From Trogon surrucura (Eukaryota > Chordata > Aves > Trogoniformes > Trogonidae): a DNA stretch of 64,000 bases. Made by a program: the position numbers and the translations under genes. Location: contig CM036620.1 in assembly GCA_020746105.1 (NCBI GenBank), positions 45,156,706-45,220,705 on the forward strand, read 5' to 3'. Positions 24,755 through 36,460 of the stretch are shown one piece after another. Under the pieces are notes generated by a model that made no database searches, had not been told where the DNA came from, and saw only the letters and a list, made by a program, of their open reading frames with translations. Every line of letters starts with the position of its first letter. Position 1 is the stretch's first letter.

Positions 24755-24920
24755 AATTTCAGAGTGCAGGACTGGGGAGAGATGAGAGATCTTAAATATC
24801 CATGGAGATGCTCAAAACCTGGATGGATATGGTCCTGGACATCTTGCTGTAGCTGCACTTTCCTGTGCCTGAGCAGAGAGTTTGGCCTAGATCATTTCAG
24901 GATGTTCCTTTGGACCTCAG
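24755..24920 (+). mobile_element. Old CR1 3'-end fragment
   Basis: Diverged CR1 end. ATGCTCAAAACCTGGATGGA matches the family's conserved 'ATTCAAGACCCGCCTGGA' region, followed by CTTGCTGTAG, TGAGCAGAGAGTTTGGCCTA and GATCATTTCAGGATGTTC. The octamer tail is no longer clear. It lies about 190 nt upstream of the much younger CR1 copy. Confidence 0.7.
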
Positions 24921-24965
24921 TGGTTCTGGGGGATTGCACCTGGCTCCAATTAGGGTTAAGCACTT

Positions 24966-25019
24966 AAGCAGCGTAGTCTCTGGAATGGGCATTTCTGCAT
25001 TTCCACGACTACGCTGCTT
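24966..25019. repeat. Imperfect palindrome / hairpin with 13-bp perfect arms
   Basis: AAGCAGCGTAGTC at 24966-24978 is the exact reverse complement of GACTACGCTGCTT at 25007-25019. The stem can extend inward after a small bulge through TGGAA (24981-24985) with TTCCA (25001-25005), leaving a loop of about 15 nt. It sits between an old CR1 tail and the young CR1. I do not recognise it as a known RNA. Confidence 0.75.
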
Positions 25020-25175
25020 GATATAAGGAGGGGGAGCAAAAAAAAAAAAAAGGTTAGGGAATGTGTGGAGTACTGCAGCCCAGCTATCTAAAATGACGAA
25101 GCTAGGCCAAACAGAATAGCAAGCAGGATCGCAACTCTGGACTTCAGAAGGGCCAACTTTGGCCTCTTCAAGCAA

Positions 25176-26573
25176 TTGCTGGGGGATACCCCTTGGGACA
25201 GGGAACTGCAAGGTAAAGGGGCCCAAGAGAGTTGGTTGGCATTCAAAGACCATTTCTTTGAGGCTCAGGATCAGTGCATCCCATCAGGTAGGAAATCAAG
25301 AAAGAGATCCAGGAGACCTGCTTGGTTAACCAGGGATCTGCTGGGCAGACTCAGGTGGAAAGGGAGGGTGTTTAAATTGTGGAAGGAAGGGCTGGCCACT
25401 TGGGTGGAGTACAGGGCAGCTGTCAGGGAGTGCAGGGAGGCAATCAGAAAAGCTAAGGCCTCCTTGGAGTTAAAACTTGCAAGGGAGGTCAAAGACAACA
25501 GAAAGGGCTTCTTCAAATACATTGCTGACAAAACTAACACTAGAGGCAATGTAGGCCCTCTGGTGAATGAGGTGGGTTTCCTGGAGACAGAGGACAGAAA
25601 GAAGGCAGAGTTGCTGAATGCCGTCTTTGCCTCTGTCTACACTGTTGGAGACTGTCCTCAGGAGCCTCAGTCCCCTGAGGCCCCAGAGGAAGTCATGACA
25701 AAGGAGGAGTCTGCCCTGATTGATGAGGAGTGGGTTAAGGATCAGTTTGAACACTTGGACATTCATAAATCCATGGGCCCTGATGGGATGCACCCACGGG
25801 TGCTGAGGGAGCTGGCGGGAGTCATTGCTAGGCCACTCTCCATCATCTTTGGTAAGTCGTGGGGAACAGGTGAGGTGCCTGAAGACTGGAGGAAAGCGAA
25901 TGTCACTCCAGTCTATAAGAAGGGCAGGAAGGATGACCCGAGTAACTACAGACCAGTCAGCCTCACCTCCATCCCTGGAAAGGTGATGGAACATCTTATC
26001 CTTGACACTGTCTCTAGGCATATCAAGGATAAGAAGGTTATTAGGAACAGTCAGCATGGCTTTGCCAAGGGGAAGTCATGTTTGACCAACCTGATAGCCT
26101 TTTATGGAGACATAACCAGGTGGATGGATGGTGGCCATGCAGTGGACGTGGTCTACCTGGACATCAGCAAGGCCTTTGACACTGTCTCCCACAGCATCCT
26201 CATAGGTAAACTGAGGAAGTGTGGTCTGGATGACCAAGTAGTGAGGTGGGTCGAGAACTGGTTGAAGGGAAGAAGCCAGAGGGTTGTGGTCAATGGGGCC
26301 GAGTCTGGCTGGATGCCTGTGTCTAGTGGGGTCCCTCAGGGGTCAGTGCTTGGGCCGGTGCTGTTTAATATATTCATCAATGATCTGGATGAGGGATTAG
26401 AGAATGTTTTCAGCAAGTTTGCTGATGATACGAAGTTGGGAGGAGTGGTTGACACACCAGAAGGCTGTGCAGCCATTCAGAGAGACCTAGACAGGCTGGA
26501 GGGCTGGGCGGGGAGAAATCTTATGAAGTTTAATAAGGGCAAGTGTAGAGTTTTGCACTTGGGAAAAAAATAA
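25176..26573 (+). pseudogene. CR1 reverse transcriptase, 465-codon open segment of a truncated ORF2
   Basis: The longest open frame in the window. Downstream of a linker it carries a complete non-LTR reverse transcriptase core: motif [14 protein letters not shown] (Y327), [14 protein letters not shown] (from G385) and the catalytic FADD (residues 415-418). Family knowledge assigns it the polymerisation step of target-primed reverse transcription. The frame stops after HLGKK because a run of seven A (26564-26570) has one base more than the equivalent stretch of copy 1. The endonuclease is missing through 5' truncation, so even with this domain intact it is not an autonomous element. The initial Met is internal, not the original start. 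Confidence 0.93.
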
Positions 26574-27226
26574 CCCCATGTGCCAGTATAGGTTGGGGAC
26601 TGCCCTGCTGGAGAGCAGTGCAGGGGAAAGGGACCTGGGGGTTCTAGTGGACAGCAGGATGACCATGAGCCAGCAATGTGCCCTCGTGGCCAAGAAGGCC
26701 AATGGCATCCTGGGGTGTATTAGAAGGGGAGTAGCAAGTAGGTCAAGAGAGGTCCTCCTGCCCCTCTACTCTGCCCTGGTGAGGCCACATCTGGAATATT
26801 GTGTCCACTTCTGGGCCCCTCAGTTCAAGAAGGACAGGGAGCTGCTGGAGAGAGTCCAGCGTAGAACCACAAAGATGGTGAAGGGAGTGGAGCATCTCCC
26901 TTATGAGGAAAGGCTGAAGGAGCTGGATCTCTTTAGCTTGGAGAAGAGGAGGCTGAGGGGTGACCTCATCAATGTTTATAAATATGTCAAGGGGGAATGT
27001 CAGGAGGACGGAGCCAGGCTCTTTCTTTTCAGCGGCGTCCACTGACAAGACAAGGGGCAATGGGTGGAAGCTGGAACACAGGAGGTTCCAGAAAAATATG
27101 AGGAAAAACTTTTTTACTGTGAGGGTGACCGAGCACTGGAACAGGCTGCCCAGGGAGGTTGTGGAATCTCCTTCTCTTGAGACATTCAAAACCCGCCTGG
27201 ACGCGTTCCTGTGCGCTCTGGTGTAG
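26574..27226 (+). pseudogene. CR1 ORF2 C-terminal part, frameshifted
   Basis: This continues ORF2 after the homopolymer frameshift. It reads [19 protein letters not shown], then the [20 protein letters not shown] and [16 protein letters not shown] segments typical of CR1 C-termini, until a net four-base insertion near 27021-27028 shifts the frame again and stops it at 27043-27045. The last part continues in another frame ([20 protein letters not shown]) to a stop at 27224-27226. Both breaks are indels, not stop substitutions. Confidence 0.88.
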
Positions 27227-27315
27227 GTGATCCTGCTCTGGCAGGGGGGTTGGACTAGATGATCTTTAAGGTCCCTTCCAACCTTTAACATTCTGTGATT
27301 CTGTGATTCTGTGTA

Positions 27316-30300
27316 GGCCAAAAGCTGTGTGAACCTACGTGGCAGTCTTCTCTGTACAGTTACTTTCTCTTTTTTTTTATGCGGAAAGAAGAATATATTT
27401 AGGGGTAGAAAAAGAAAGCTTTCTCCGTGTGAGGAAGTCCTCAGTTTTAATTTTAGAAATGTTTAAAAATATTTTCCTTTGCCTATTGGTGTTTCTTTCT
27501 TTGTTCCAAGTAGAATAACTTTACATTAGAATTAGAGCTGGGCAGATGGTGTTGACTTTTTTGCCTACAAATGTTTACAAGGAAAATAAAAATATTTCTC
27601 GTAGGCTCCTGTAACTGAGACTTAGTGCTACTGTAGTCTGTCTGCCTTCTACTGTGTATTTTTGGTTTCTGTGATGTGTTGAAACTTCAGGTCATCACTA
27701 CTTTCTAGTTTTTAAGTCCCTAGTCACTTTAATCGTATTCCTTTAATGAGGTGAAATCAAGAGTAAGTTTTCTAAGACCTATACTGTAGACACATTCTTA
27801 CTACTAGTGACAAATTTATATCAAAATACGCACCATTTATTTAATGAATTCATGAAGTGTTGCCTGAATAGAATGCTATTATTTTTAAATTCCACTAGAG
27901 AAGTGGAAGAAGTTATGTAGTCTGGCATGTCACATATGATGGTGCACTGAGGCTTGGGGTTTTTTTCCTCTTCATTTTCTTCAGAAAAACACATAATATT
28001 TAGCTAATACTTACTGCCTGGTGTGCAATAAATTCCACACCTGTAGGCCTGAAACGGTAGTCTGGGATATGCAGTATTGTCTTCACCCCTCAGTGGTCTC
28101 AAAACTGTCACCTGTGCCGTTTGATTTTTATTGTTGTCCTTTCAGTTCTTTTTGTATGGGTTATTGGCTTCCTCAAATGTGTGCTGGTTTAGCACCATTG
28201 GGGACTACCTGCAGGTTTGATAGGGTCAGGTTATAAAGGGCTTGTTTTGCAGTCTTAGATAGTGTGTTCCTTTGATTCATCTTTGACGGAGAGAACTTAC
28301 TGCTTCTAGTATTGGAAGCATTTTGTGGAAAAGGTGTTCAAGGTCATTCCAAAGGTTTTTAAATAATACATAAAACACTCTTTCCTGCATTTATTTGTTT
28401 TTTCCCCTCTCTCTAGAAATAGAGTGCAGATATTGGCTTTGTTGACAGTCTAATTACATTCTAGCCTGCTAAATCAACAGGAAATAAATCTATAAGGAAG
28501 TAAGGCAAGATTTAATAAATACCTTTAATTGGAAATTAATTTTTAAAATTAATCATGACCAGTGTTTCACTTTTTTTGCCCAGATGGTGTAAAATACCAG
28601 TGTAAAATTTCTAGTGTCCACTGGAAAGCTACTGGAGAAGTCACATGAGTTTTTCCAGTCTCTGAAAGGTAGCACAATTTAAAAATGTCAGTGTGATTTT
28701 ATGCCTGATTTTGTTGGGTAAAGCCCATTGAAGTTTTCTGCTAATGAATCATAACTTTCCCACCTTTTCTTCATGAGCTGTCTCAGTACACGTCTTTGTG
28801 CTTTCTGCTTCCCAAAATCCCTTGGTAGGATTTCAGAAAGGGATGCTGTCATGGGAGGTAGGAATGACCTGTTTAGTGGGAGCTTTACCCTAGGAGATCT
28901 TTACTTGCAGAGGGGAGGTTCTCCAATTTGCAGTTCCAGTTACAGAATCTTTGTCATTGCCTCTTGAATTTTCTCAAGCCCCTTCATTTGCTACAAAACT
29001 GGTTTTGTTTTAAAACTCTTCAGTTGAGGATTATTTAACCTACTGTTTTTAGAACTTCTAATTTAGTTATTTATTTTCACTTTGTTGTTAATCCCCACGT
29101 AAGAATTTAAAAAAATTGCTAAGCCCGTGAATAATTAAACTCAGGCCCAAGCCATGTAAATGAGGACCACGAGCTTTTTTTCTCTAGAAGTATTTTTAAA
29201 CTAGATACTCAACTTTATATTGCATGTTTGAGAAGATAACTATCTCATCCTTGACATTGGATGAAGCACCATTAAAGGCTATTTCCTTTCCAAGATGTAA
29301 TGATGTGATTGTCTACTGTTTGTGTGTTAGGGAGGAAGAAGATACTATTTTCCTATGCTTTGAAGTATCCAACTATAATGAGCAGCCTGATTTAAGTGTA
29401 CAACTTCTCTAATTGAATTCAGCAACCTAAACACCTGTGTTTTGGAATATGCCCAAGTATATTGCTGAATTCATAAAGCTGACTACATAAAGTTGAATTT
29501 CTCCATTGTACAGTGAGAAGTTCCTGTGTTTACAAAATTAAACTGCTATGTGAAGTGGTGTAAAGTACATAGGAGACTGCTGTGCAGAAATATCTGAAAG
29601 TGTGATGTGACTGTGGGATGGGAAGGAAGGATTGTAGAGGTGTGGAAAGTAAGTACTATTTTTCAAATTGCATTTGTAAAAAATAATTTGAAATAGTAAT
29701 GTAGGAATATGAACATAATTTAAAAGAAATCATGAATCAAACCTGGACTCACTTTTATTAAGTGAGTATTATTATTAAGTTAGTAAGAAAAATACAGGCA
29801 GGCAAAAACTGTATTTTCTTTACCATCAGGTACCTGTTAAAGGGAAGAGAGAAATATGCAATATCTCTCTTAAGAAGTACTTGTCTGTATTCAGTTTCAA
29901 AGAATTTTGTTGTTTCAGGACAGTACCGTGATCCTATGGAGTGATCCACGTATGTCAGTGAGCTTTTGCACAGGAGCAGGAGGCTGAGCCATGAACTCTT
30001 GTGGCAGGATGCACTGTAGATTTGTGCATGTTCATGTTTGTATAAAAAAAAGTTTGCAAACAACGATGTGATTCTGTGAATTAAAAAGCAGAGCTGCAGG
30101 ACACCTTTTGCAAGTAGAAGATCCAATGAGGTAGTGCAGTTGCAGGTTTTGTTAAATTTTTACTTTTTGAAAGCCAGAGTCAACTGTGGCTTAGCCTGCA
30201 GGTAAAGTTATTTGGTCTTTTGAGCTGGCAGTGAGAATGAGTTTGTGTTTATCAATCAGAACAATTAATTGTTAGTGAAGCCCCAACATCAATTTCATGC

Positions 30301-31289
30301 TACCTCATTCAGTTTTGCAGGAGAAAGTACTTCTCTGCATAGTTTTGTGACTTTGCTCTTCTGGAATATGCAAGTGCCTGAATTAAATTAAGTGCCACAG
30401 TAACTCCTTGGAGCTGCAAAAAGAGGGACTGAATTTACCAAACAAGCAAAGAAAAAGAATTTCTTTCCTTCACAATGTGCTGGATCACTGATGCCAGCTT
30501 GCTGAAAAGCAGAGTTGTGTACAGTACGTTACAGTGTGTGGATGTATCATAGCTATAGTTCAGCTGTCACTCCTGTGACAACTGTATTTTGGTGCTAGAA
30601 AAATCTCACTATTCAGTGAAAGAGGGCCCTGAAACAGTGATATATATGCTTTGACAATTTTATTTTATTATTTAAGATATTTAACACTGTCAGGGATACA
30701 TTTTTAAGACTTCAGAAACCTGAAACATTAATTTCAACTTCTATCCTGAGGTAATACGACTCCAAAGTCTACTGCTTTTAAATACTAGCTGCTCGGAATG
30801 AGTTATTTGGATAACAAAATGTTTACTCTTTTTAGTCACCATAAATGTGAGCTGCGGGATTAAAGGATTTAAATGGTCGTGTTTTTAAACCTAAAGCCTA
30901 AGTACTTTAAACTTACCTGTCTGAAGCAGTGCAAGGATAGATATGTAAGGTAATTTTTGTCCTTACACCACCTGTGCTTTATCGATGATCTGATTTTGAC
31001 TATTGAGTAGGCAAGTGATTCTCGATAGAACTGAATCAACCTACTTTGCAGATTATTTACAAGAAGCTATGACTTTGTGATCTCCCAATGAGCAAATTAA
31101 TCACCATTCAGTGACATGGCAAGTACTGTCTCTCAAAATCCAAGACAGATATTAGAATTAGTGTTTTATGTTCCTGGCTGCAGTGCAAGATGTGTCCCGA
31201 TACAGACACTCTTTTGTTACCCTAAAACACAACCACCTGCAGTTTCGAGATGGTAACTTCTGTAAGCAACAGACAGTGCCAATGTGTTC
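27316..31289. other. TENM3 intron stretch without recognised elements
   Basis: About 4 kb of AT-rich intron after the young CR1. I find no gene, RNA or repeat family. Open frames reach 122 codons (29758-30126, minus) but show no domain. Confidence 0.5.
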
Positions 31290-31475
31290 TGGATAATTTT
31301 GTGGCCTTGAGCTAAGCACGTAACCTTCTGCCAGAGGTGTGGTGTGTGATTATTTTTTTTTCATTCATAATACAGGAATAATAACACTTGCCCACCTCGC
31401 AGGCATGTTGGGAAGATTAATTAGTTTGCAAAATGCTTTGAAGATGAAAAGCACTGTAAGTGCTAAGTAATGTTG
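31290..31475 (+). mobile_element. MIR-like CORE-SINE
   Basis: Order and wording match the amniote MIR body and tail: GTGGCCTTGAGCTAAGCACG, TAACCTTC, CATAATACAGGAATAATAAC, GCCCACCTCGCAGGCATGTT, GGAAGATTAATTAG and AAATGCTTTGAAGATGAAAA, then GCACTGTAAGTGCTAAGTA. It is a tRNA-derived non-coding SINE, old but well preserved at the 3' end. The A/B-box head is not clear. Confidence 0.65.
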
Positions 31476-34400
31476 TCATCTTTCATTGCTATACTAGTTA
31501 CTTCTTAAAGCAACAATAAGAAGTTAATTGGTTTTCAGGTTCCAGGTGATAAGTATCTGTTGACTTTTAAAGTTATTCTATTAGCTGCAGAGCAGTACTA
31601 AGAAAAACATTTCACTTTTATTTGATTAGGAATGTATTTTGCTCATGCTCGGTGATATGCACACTTGCTCTAAGGTATTCATCTAGTTGAAATTGGCCCC
31701 ATATGGGTTGTGGTCTGTAGATGAGCTACGGATCTGGAGACACGGGGCCATTGTGATTCTCCAGGGAAAAATCATCCTTGGTTATTGGCAGTAGGCTGCT
31801 TGATCAGGCATTTCTACGCAGCCTTGGTCCACAGAGTAAAAACCTTGTGTTTGACTAGTCTGGTTGCAAAATAAGAGAGTTAAGTTCTTGATCATAATGG
31901 TTAAGGATTTATAAGGTGAGCAAGGAGCCTTCACAAGGACTTTCAGCCTCGTGGAAAGAAAGATACTAGAGAGCGTTTGTAATTGCTCTTCTGTCTTTCC
32001 GTACTTCATATACTGAGATGTATGTGCTGCTTCTGTTCATAATAAAAACTAAACTGAGAACTGGGGAGATAAATGGGTCACATGCATGGCTATGAGAGAT
32101 TACTTCAGTGTGTTAACATCTATGGAGAGAGTAAAGCTAGAAAAGTGTGCTGTTAGGTAGAGGTGGGGTGAGGAGAGGAATGAAAGAAGCTGAAGAGCCC
32201 TGTCTGTCCTGTACGTTGATTAGTGCTTGGGGCTGATATTCAGGGCCGAAGGCCAGTGTGAGTGATTGCTTGTTCCATCACTGGCAAATAAATGTGGAGA
32301 GTCGTGAAGCAGAGATGTGAACCAGGAATATTTCCTCAGAAAGTTCCTTGATACTTTATGAAATTAGTTTGTGCTGGCTTGAGAACTGATACCTAGCGTT
32401 ACTGAGCTTATTAACGCCGAAAGAGGAAGTGGCAGAGCCAAGGGAACATATTTGCCTCAAGTTTTATATTTCTGCTTTTATGTTTTGCAGTGCCACAGAT
32501 ATGTCTGCATTATAAATCCTTTCTTGTCTTACACATAATGGACATTTTGCTAGAAAATCTAAATTAAGACAAGGCCATACCACTTTTACTATACAAGCTT
32601 ACGGAACAGAAACCCTGTTGGGGGGATGTTCATGAGAGCGGGAGTAAAAGAGGTTTGACTTTCTGCATAAATCCTTGGGTCTGTATAATCTGGTTTTTTG
32701 TGCTTCCCCATAGCAATAGTCTGGAGCACCTCCTTCTGTCCGTGCATTGCAGAGCTGGTTCCCATGCATGTGGGATACTTGTTTATGAAATCCTACAGTT
32801 AGAAATGTATGGGCTGCTCTGAATAAGTGTGTTGGGTTTTTCCTTTATACTACTTCAGAGCCAGTTGAACTACTTAAGTTTTCTACCGTGCTGTGAGACG
32901 TGTCCCCTTTGTCGGTCACTTGTGGTGGCAGACATGCCTTTCCCACATGGAGAGGCAGAGATAATGGTAGAGTTTTTTCTGGTCCCCCTATGGAGGAACA
33001 GCAGTGAGCCTGAGCTCCATTTTACGTGCTTCTCCTCATGCTGTCTCTTCCTTCCTCACCGTCTTTCCCTATTTCAAGCCATATATCATGTCATTAGCAT
33101 CATACTGACCTTAATGTGGCAGTTCGTACCTGTCAGATCTGTGGTTGTAGGCTCTTTGCAGACTGGCTATCCATCACCTCTACATTGCTCACCCTTGGGT
33201 CATATTTTCTTCACATCGATCAAATTTAGGCTTTATTTGTATTTTGTAATAAATGGATGCTGGAATGTTGATGATTTGATCCTAGGATGCAAAGATTAAG
33301 GTAGAGGCCTAAAATGTCAATACCGTCATTCTGGTCATGATCAAGACTTTGTGTTCCTTGCTACTCGTGGAGTTGCATTTCTTTTTTAAATCCACAGAAT
33401 CCTTTTGCTTTTTTTTTCTCTTTTTTTTCTTCCTTGTAGTCCATGATCTGAACAGCTGTGTTAGTTTCTCTTAATTTTTATATTATGTAACCATAATCAT
33501 AAACCCAGATTTTTATATTAAATCCCCAAATTCAGAACCATGATATTTAAGTTATTAATTCATTTACTGGAACATGATTGCTGTTGCTGTAGCTTGAAGC
33601 TTTGAATTGTGCAATTGTGAAATTGTCTTCAGTTGACTTTAATCTTACTCTGCGGTAACTTCAGAAAGGCTTGATGAACAGTCCTTTATCCTTTATACTG
33701 GATTAAGAAGTGCTTCTTATGTTCTAGCCTGTGGATTAGTACTGAGGATCCCCTGCCACCCTCAAGCCTAAAAGGGAATGAAATTACGAGTCTCCCGTAC
33801 TGCACAGAAGAGTCTGCGTGTTTGAACTGTAATTTAGAAAACCAGTGGCAGGAAGATACTGTTTCATTCGCGTTGACTTTGCTCTGTTTCTTAGAATAAA
33901 AGCTTTCCCAGGCTATCATTTCAATCAATGTCTTCTTGTGATTTTATAGTTTAATGCTAGTAAAAATAGATGGTTAGCTTAAATATTGGGTTTGAAATAC
34001 TTTATTTTTCACAAAAAAAAAAAGTGTGGTTTATTTTTCTTTCTCCTCAGGTTTTGAGTCTTACATAAAGCTCTTCTCCCAACAGTGGCACAGCTCAGAG
34101 AACTCGCAATATTTGGCACTAACTCTTTCAGAAGTCACTAAGACCATGACTTAGCTCTCTATACACTTTTGAAAGCCCATAAGGAATGGCAGAACTGAGA
34201 TTAATGTTTTCTCAGAACAATGAGCACTTGAAAATTATATGCACAGTTGCTAAGATTTAATATGACTTAATGTTCTTCATTATTATGTAGTTTACTGGAT
34301 ATGTTGGAGAAGCAACTTGCCTTTCATACAAATCTTACAGCTCCACTCTAAATCAGATAATGACAAGAAAAGGAGGTTAAGATGGAAAAGTGAATAGAGC

Positions 34401-35908
34401 GGAAAGGTCAAGGAAGAGAGATTAAGAGGTGACAAGAAAGAAGGTTGTGATGAGTGAAGAGAAAAACAGAGGAATTAAAAACAGAAGGAAGATGATACAG
34501 TGGATTAGAAAGGTTTAAATTTCATAGATAATTCTCACAAAAAAAAACAAAACAGAAAATCAGGCTGAAGTAATAATAAAAAAATACTATGCCAAATCTG
34601 AAAGAAAAAAAAACGTTAACATGGGCAAAGCTCATTACTTGTCAGTCTTCACTGTGATTTCTTGCATCCTAGCAAATAGAACTCTGCAAGTACCGCTTTG
34701 AAAACTCTCTTTTAATAAACATATTGTGGAGTTTGTGTGACAGAATGGATGGTATCAACTTTTGTGTAATTGCATTCTACCTTCCTAACATTCTGACTTT
34801 GGGAGGCAGCATTTGTACACCCCTTATCAGGGTTTTATAGAGCATCCAAAGCAATCTGTTCTGCTGTTTTCTGTTTTAAAATCTTGCTCTTTCATTTCCA
34901 GCTGATTTGTGGTCCTACCATACACCTACTTCTATTTCTATATCCTCCTCTCAAGATTTTTCCTTACAAAGGACCACCTTTGTAAGTGTGCTGCACTGCG
35001 TTTGTCACAGTAAAGGGGCAAAAATATTTTATAAATAAAGAACTGCCATATTTTTTCCTTAAGAAACCATCTAGAATTGACACTTGAAAATAGATGATAT
35101 TTAAGATCTCATAGGACAGTGTGGTATTCTTGCTAAACCAGTCCAGCTTTTCTTTGATCATCCAGGAAGATGGCATCTACCCCATGGTCTCAGCAGTTCT
35201 GTGGCAACTAGCTATTGCCCTGAGAACAGAAAGGACAGTTTTGCTGTCTATTTTTATATACCAAGAAGCTCTTTTTCCCTTTTTGACTTGCACATGGTTA
35301 AACTCTGTATTTTTCAGGAATTGGTCAAGTGGACAAGGTCAGACAATTTGCAGTTAACAGAGCTATTCCTTCATAGCTGTCATGTGTAGGAGTTAGGAAG
35401 GCAAGGTGCTGTTGAATTAGTTCAGTAGTCTTGAGCTCCTGGTTGTACAGGAATGATGAAGCATTTCAAAGATGTGGCACAACTGTGTGCTGGCTTCTGC
35501 TCTGCAGAAAGTGTTGAGAGGTACTGTGAATGAGCTCCAGGTAGGGAGCTTCAAATAGGAAAAACAAGCCCACTATATAGTGTCTAAACATGGATACAAA
35601 AGGAAATAAGTACTTTTTGCATATCAAAATGGCAGAAAACAGCGTGGGTTTTGCAGTAGCACTTTGATGTCAGCGCTGCTTATACAGTGAGCTTATGGAA
35701 AGACACATTTGTACGCAGTACTCTGCAGAAAATAAACACGTAAGAAAAATGCTTTTCTCATTTGCTTTCTAAATAAATGAGACTTCTTTTAATTAAAAAA
35801 TAAATAGGTAGGATTAAGTAAGGAGTGGAGGAAATGTAAGGGTTCTCCTAAGGACCATGATCATAGTTTTGCATCTGTATATCTTTAGTTGTTTCACAAT
35901 TTTTCTAA
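31476..35908. other. TENM3 intron stretch without recognised elements
   Basis: About 4.4 kb. The longest open frame (32829-33299, +, 156 codons) is rich in Cys, Phe and Leu with no domain or splice context, so I take it as chance. A purine/A-rich patch lies at 34360-34620. Confidence 0.5.
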
Positions 35909-36460
35909 TCGTAGAATAGAATTACTATGGTTGGAAAAGACCTTTAAGATCATCAAGTCCAATGGTTACCTAGCTCTACCAGGTCCACCTCTAAAGCATG
36001 TCCCTGAGCACCACAACTAGACGGCTTTTACATACGTCCAAGGATGGCGGTTCAACCACTTCCCTGGGCAACCTGTTTCAGTCTTTGATAACCCTTGTAG
36101 TGTAGAAGTTTTTCCTAATGTCTAACCTAAGCTTCCCCTGACATAACTTGATGCTATTTCCTGTTGTCCTATCTCCATTGTAACTTGTGAGAAGAGACCA
36201 ACACCCACCTCTCTACAACCTCCTCTCAGATAATTGTAGGGAGTGATAAGGTCTCCCCTTAGCCTCCTTTTCTTCAGGCTAAACAACCCCAAGTGCCTCA
36301 ACCTCTCCTCATAAGACTTATTCTCGAGACACCTCACCATCTTAGTTGCCCTTCTCTGGACCCTCTCCATCACCTCAATGTCTTATTTTGTACTGCAGTG
36401 CCCAAAATTGAACACAATACTCAAGGGGCAGCCTAACCAGTGCTGACTACAGTGGGAAGT
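35909..36460 (-). mobile_element. CR1 LINE fragment, minus strand
   Basis: Reading the minus strand, the reverse transcriptase C-terminus is visible ([37 protein letters not shown]). The 3' UTR with the complement of GGTTGGAAAAGACCTTTAAG follows, and the tail lies near 35909 (complement of AATCGTAGAATAG). It is truncated at 5' near 36460, where CCCAAAATTGAACACAATAC matches the complement of CR1 coding. Older than copies 1 and 2, and inactive. Confidence 0.88.

Larger units (their letters stand above)
25110..27315 (+). mobile_element. CR1 LINE, 5'-truncated, relatively young (copy 2)
   Basis: A 2.2-kb CR1 insertion in the first coding intron of TENM3, in the gene's orientation. Similarity to copy 1 begins around ACAGAATAGCAAGCAGGAT, just after the endonuclease domain, so the 5' part is missing. 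The 3' UTR (GATGATCTTTAAGGTCCCTT) and the octamer tail (TTCTGTGATTCTGTGATTCT) are well preserved. Far fewer inactivating changes than copy 1 suggest a later insertion. It ends cleanly near 27315, followed by unrelated intron. Confidence 0.95.

Noticed and set aside
25470-26057. 195-codon minus strand open frame
   Set aside because: Antisense shadow of the CR1 reverse transcriptase; similar antisense frames recur in copy 1.
32829-33299. 156-codon + strand open frame, one of the longest outside CR1
   Set aside because: Composition is hydrophobic/Cys-rich as in random AT-rich frames; no domain and no recognisable relative. It lies within an intron.
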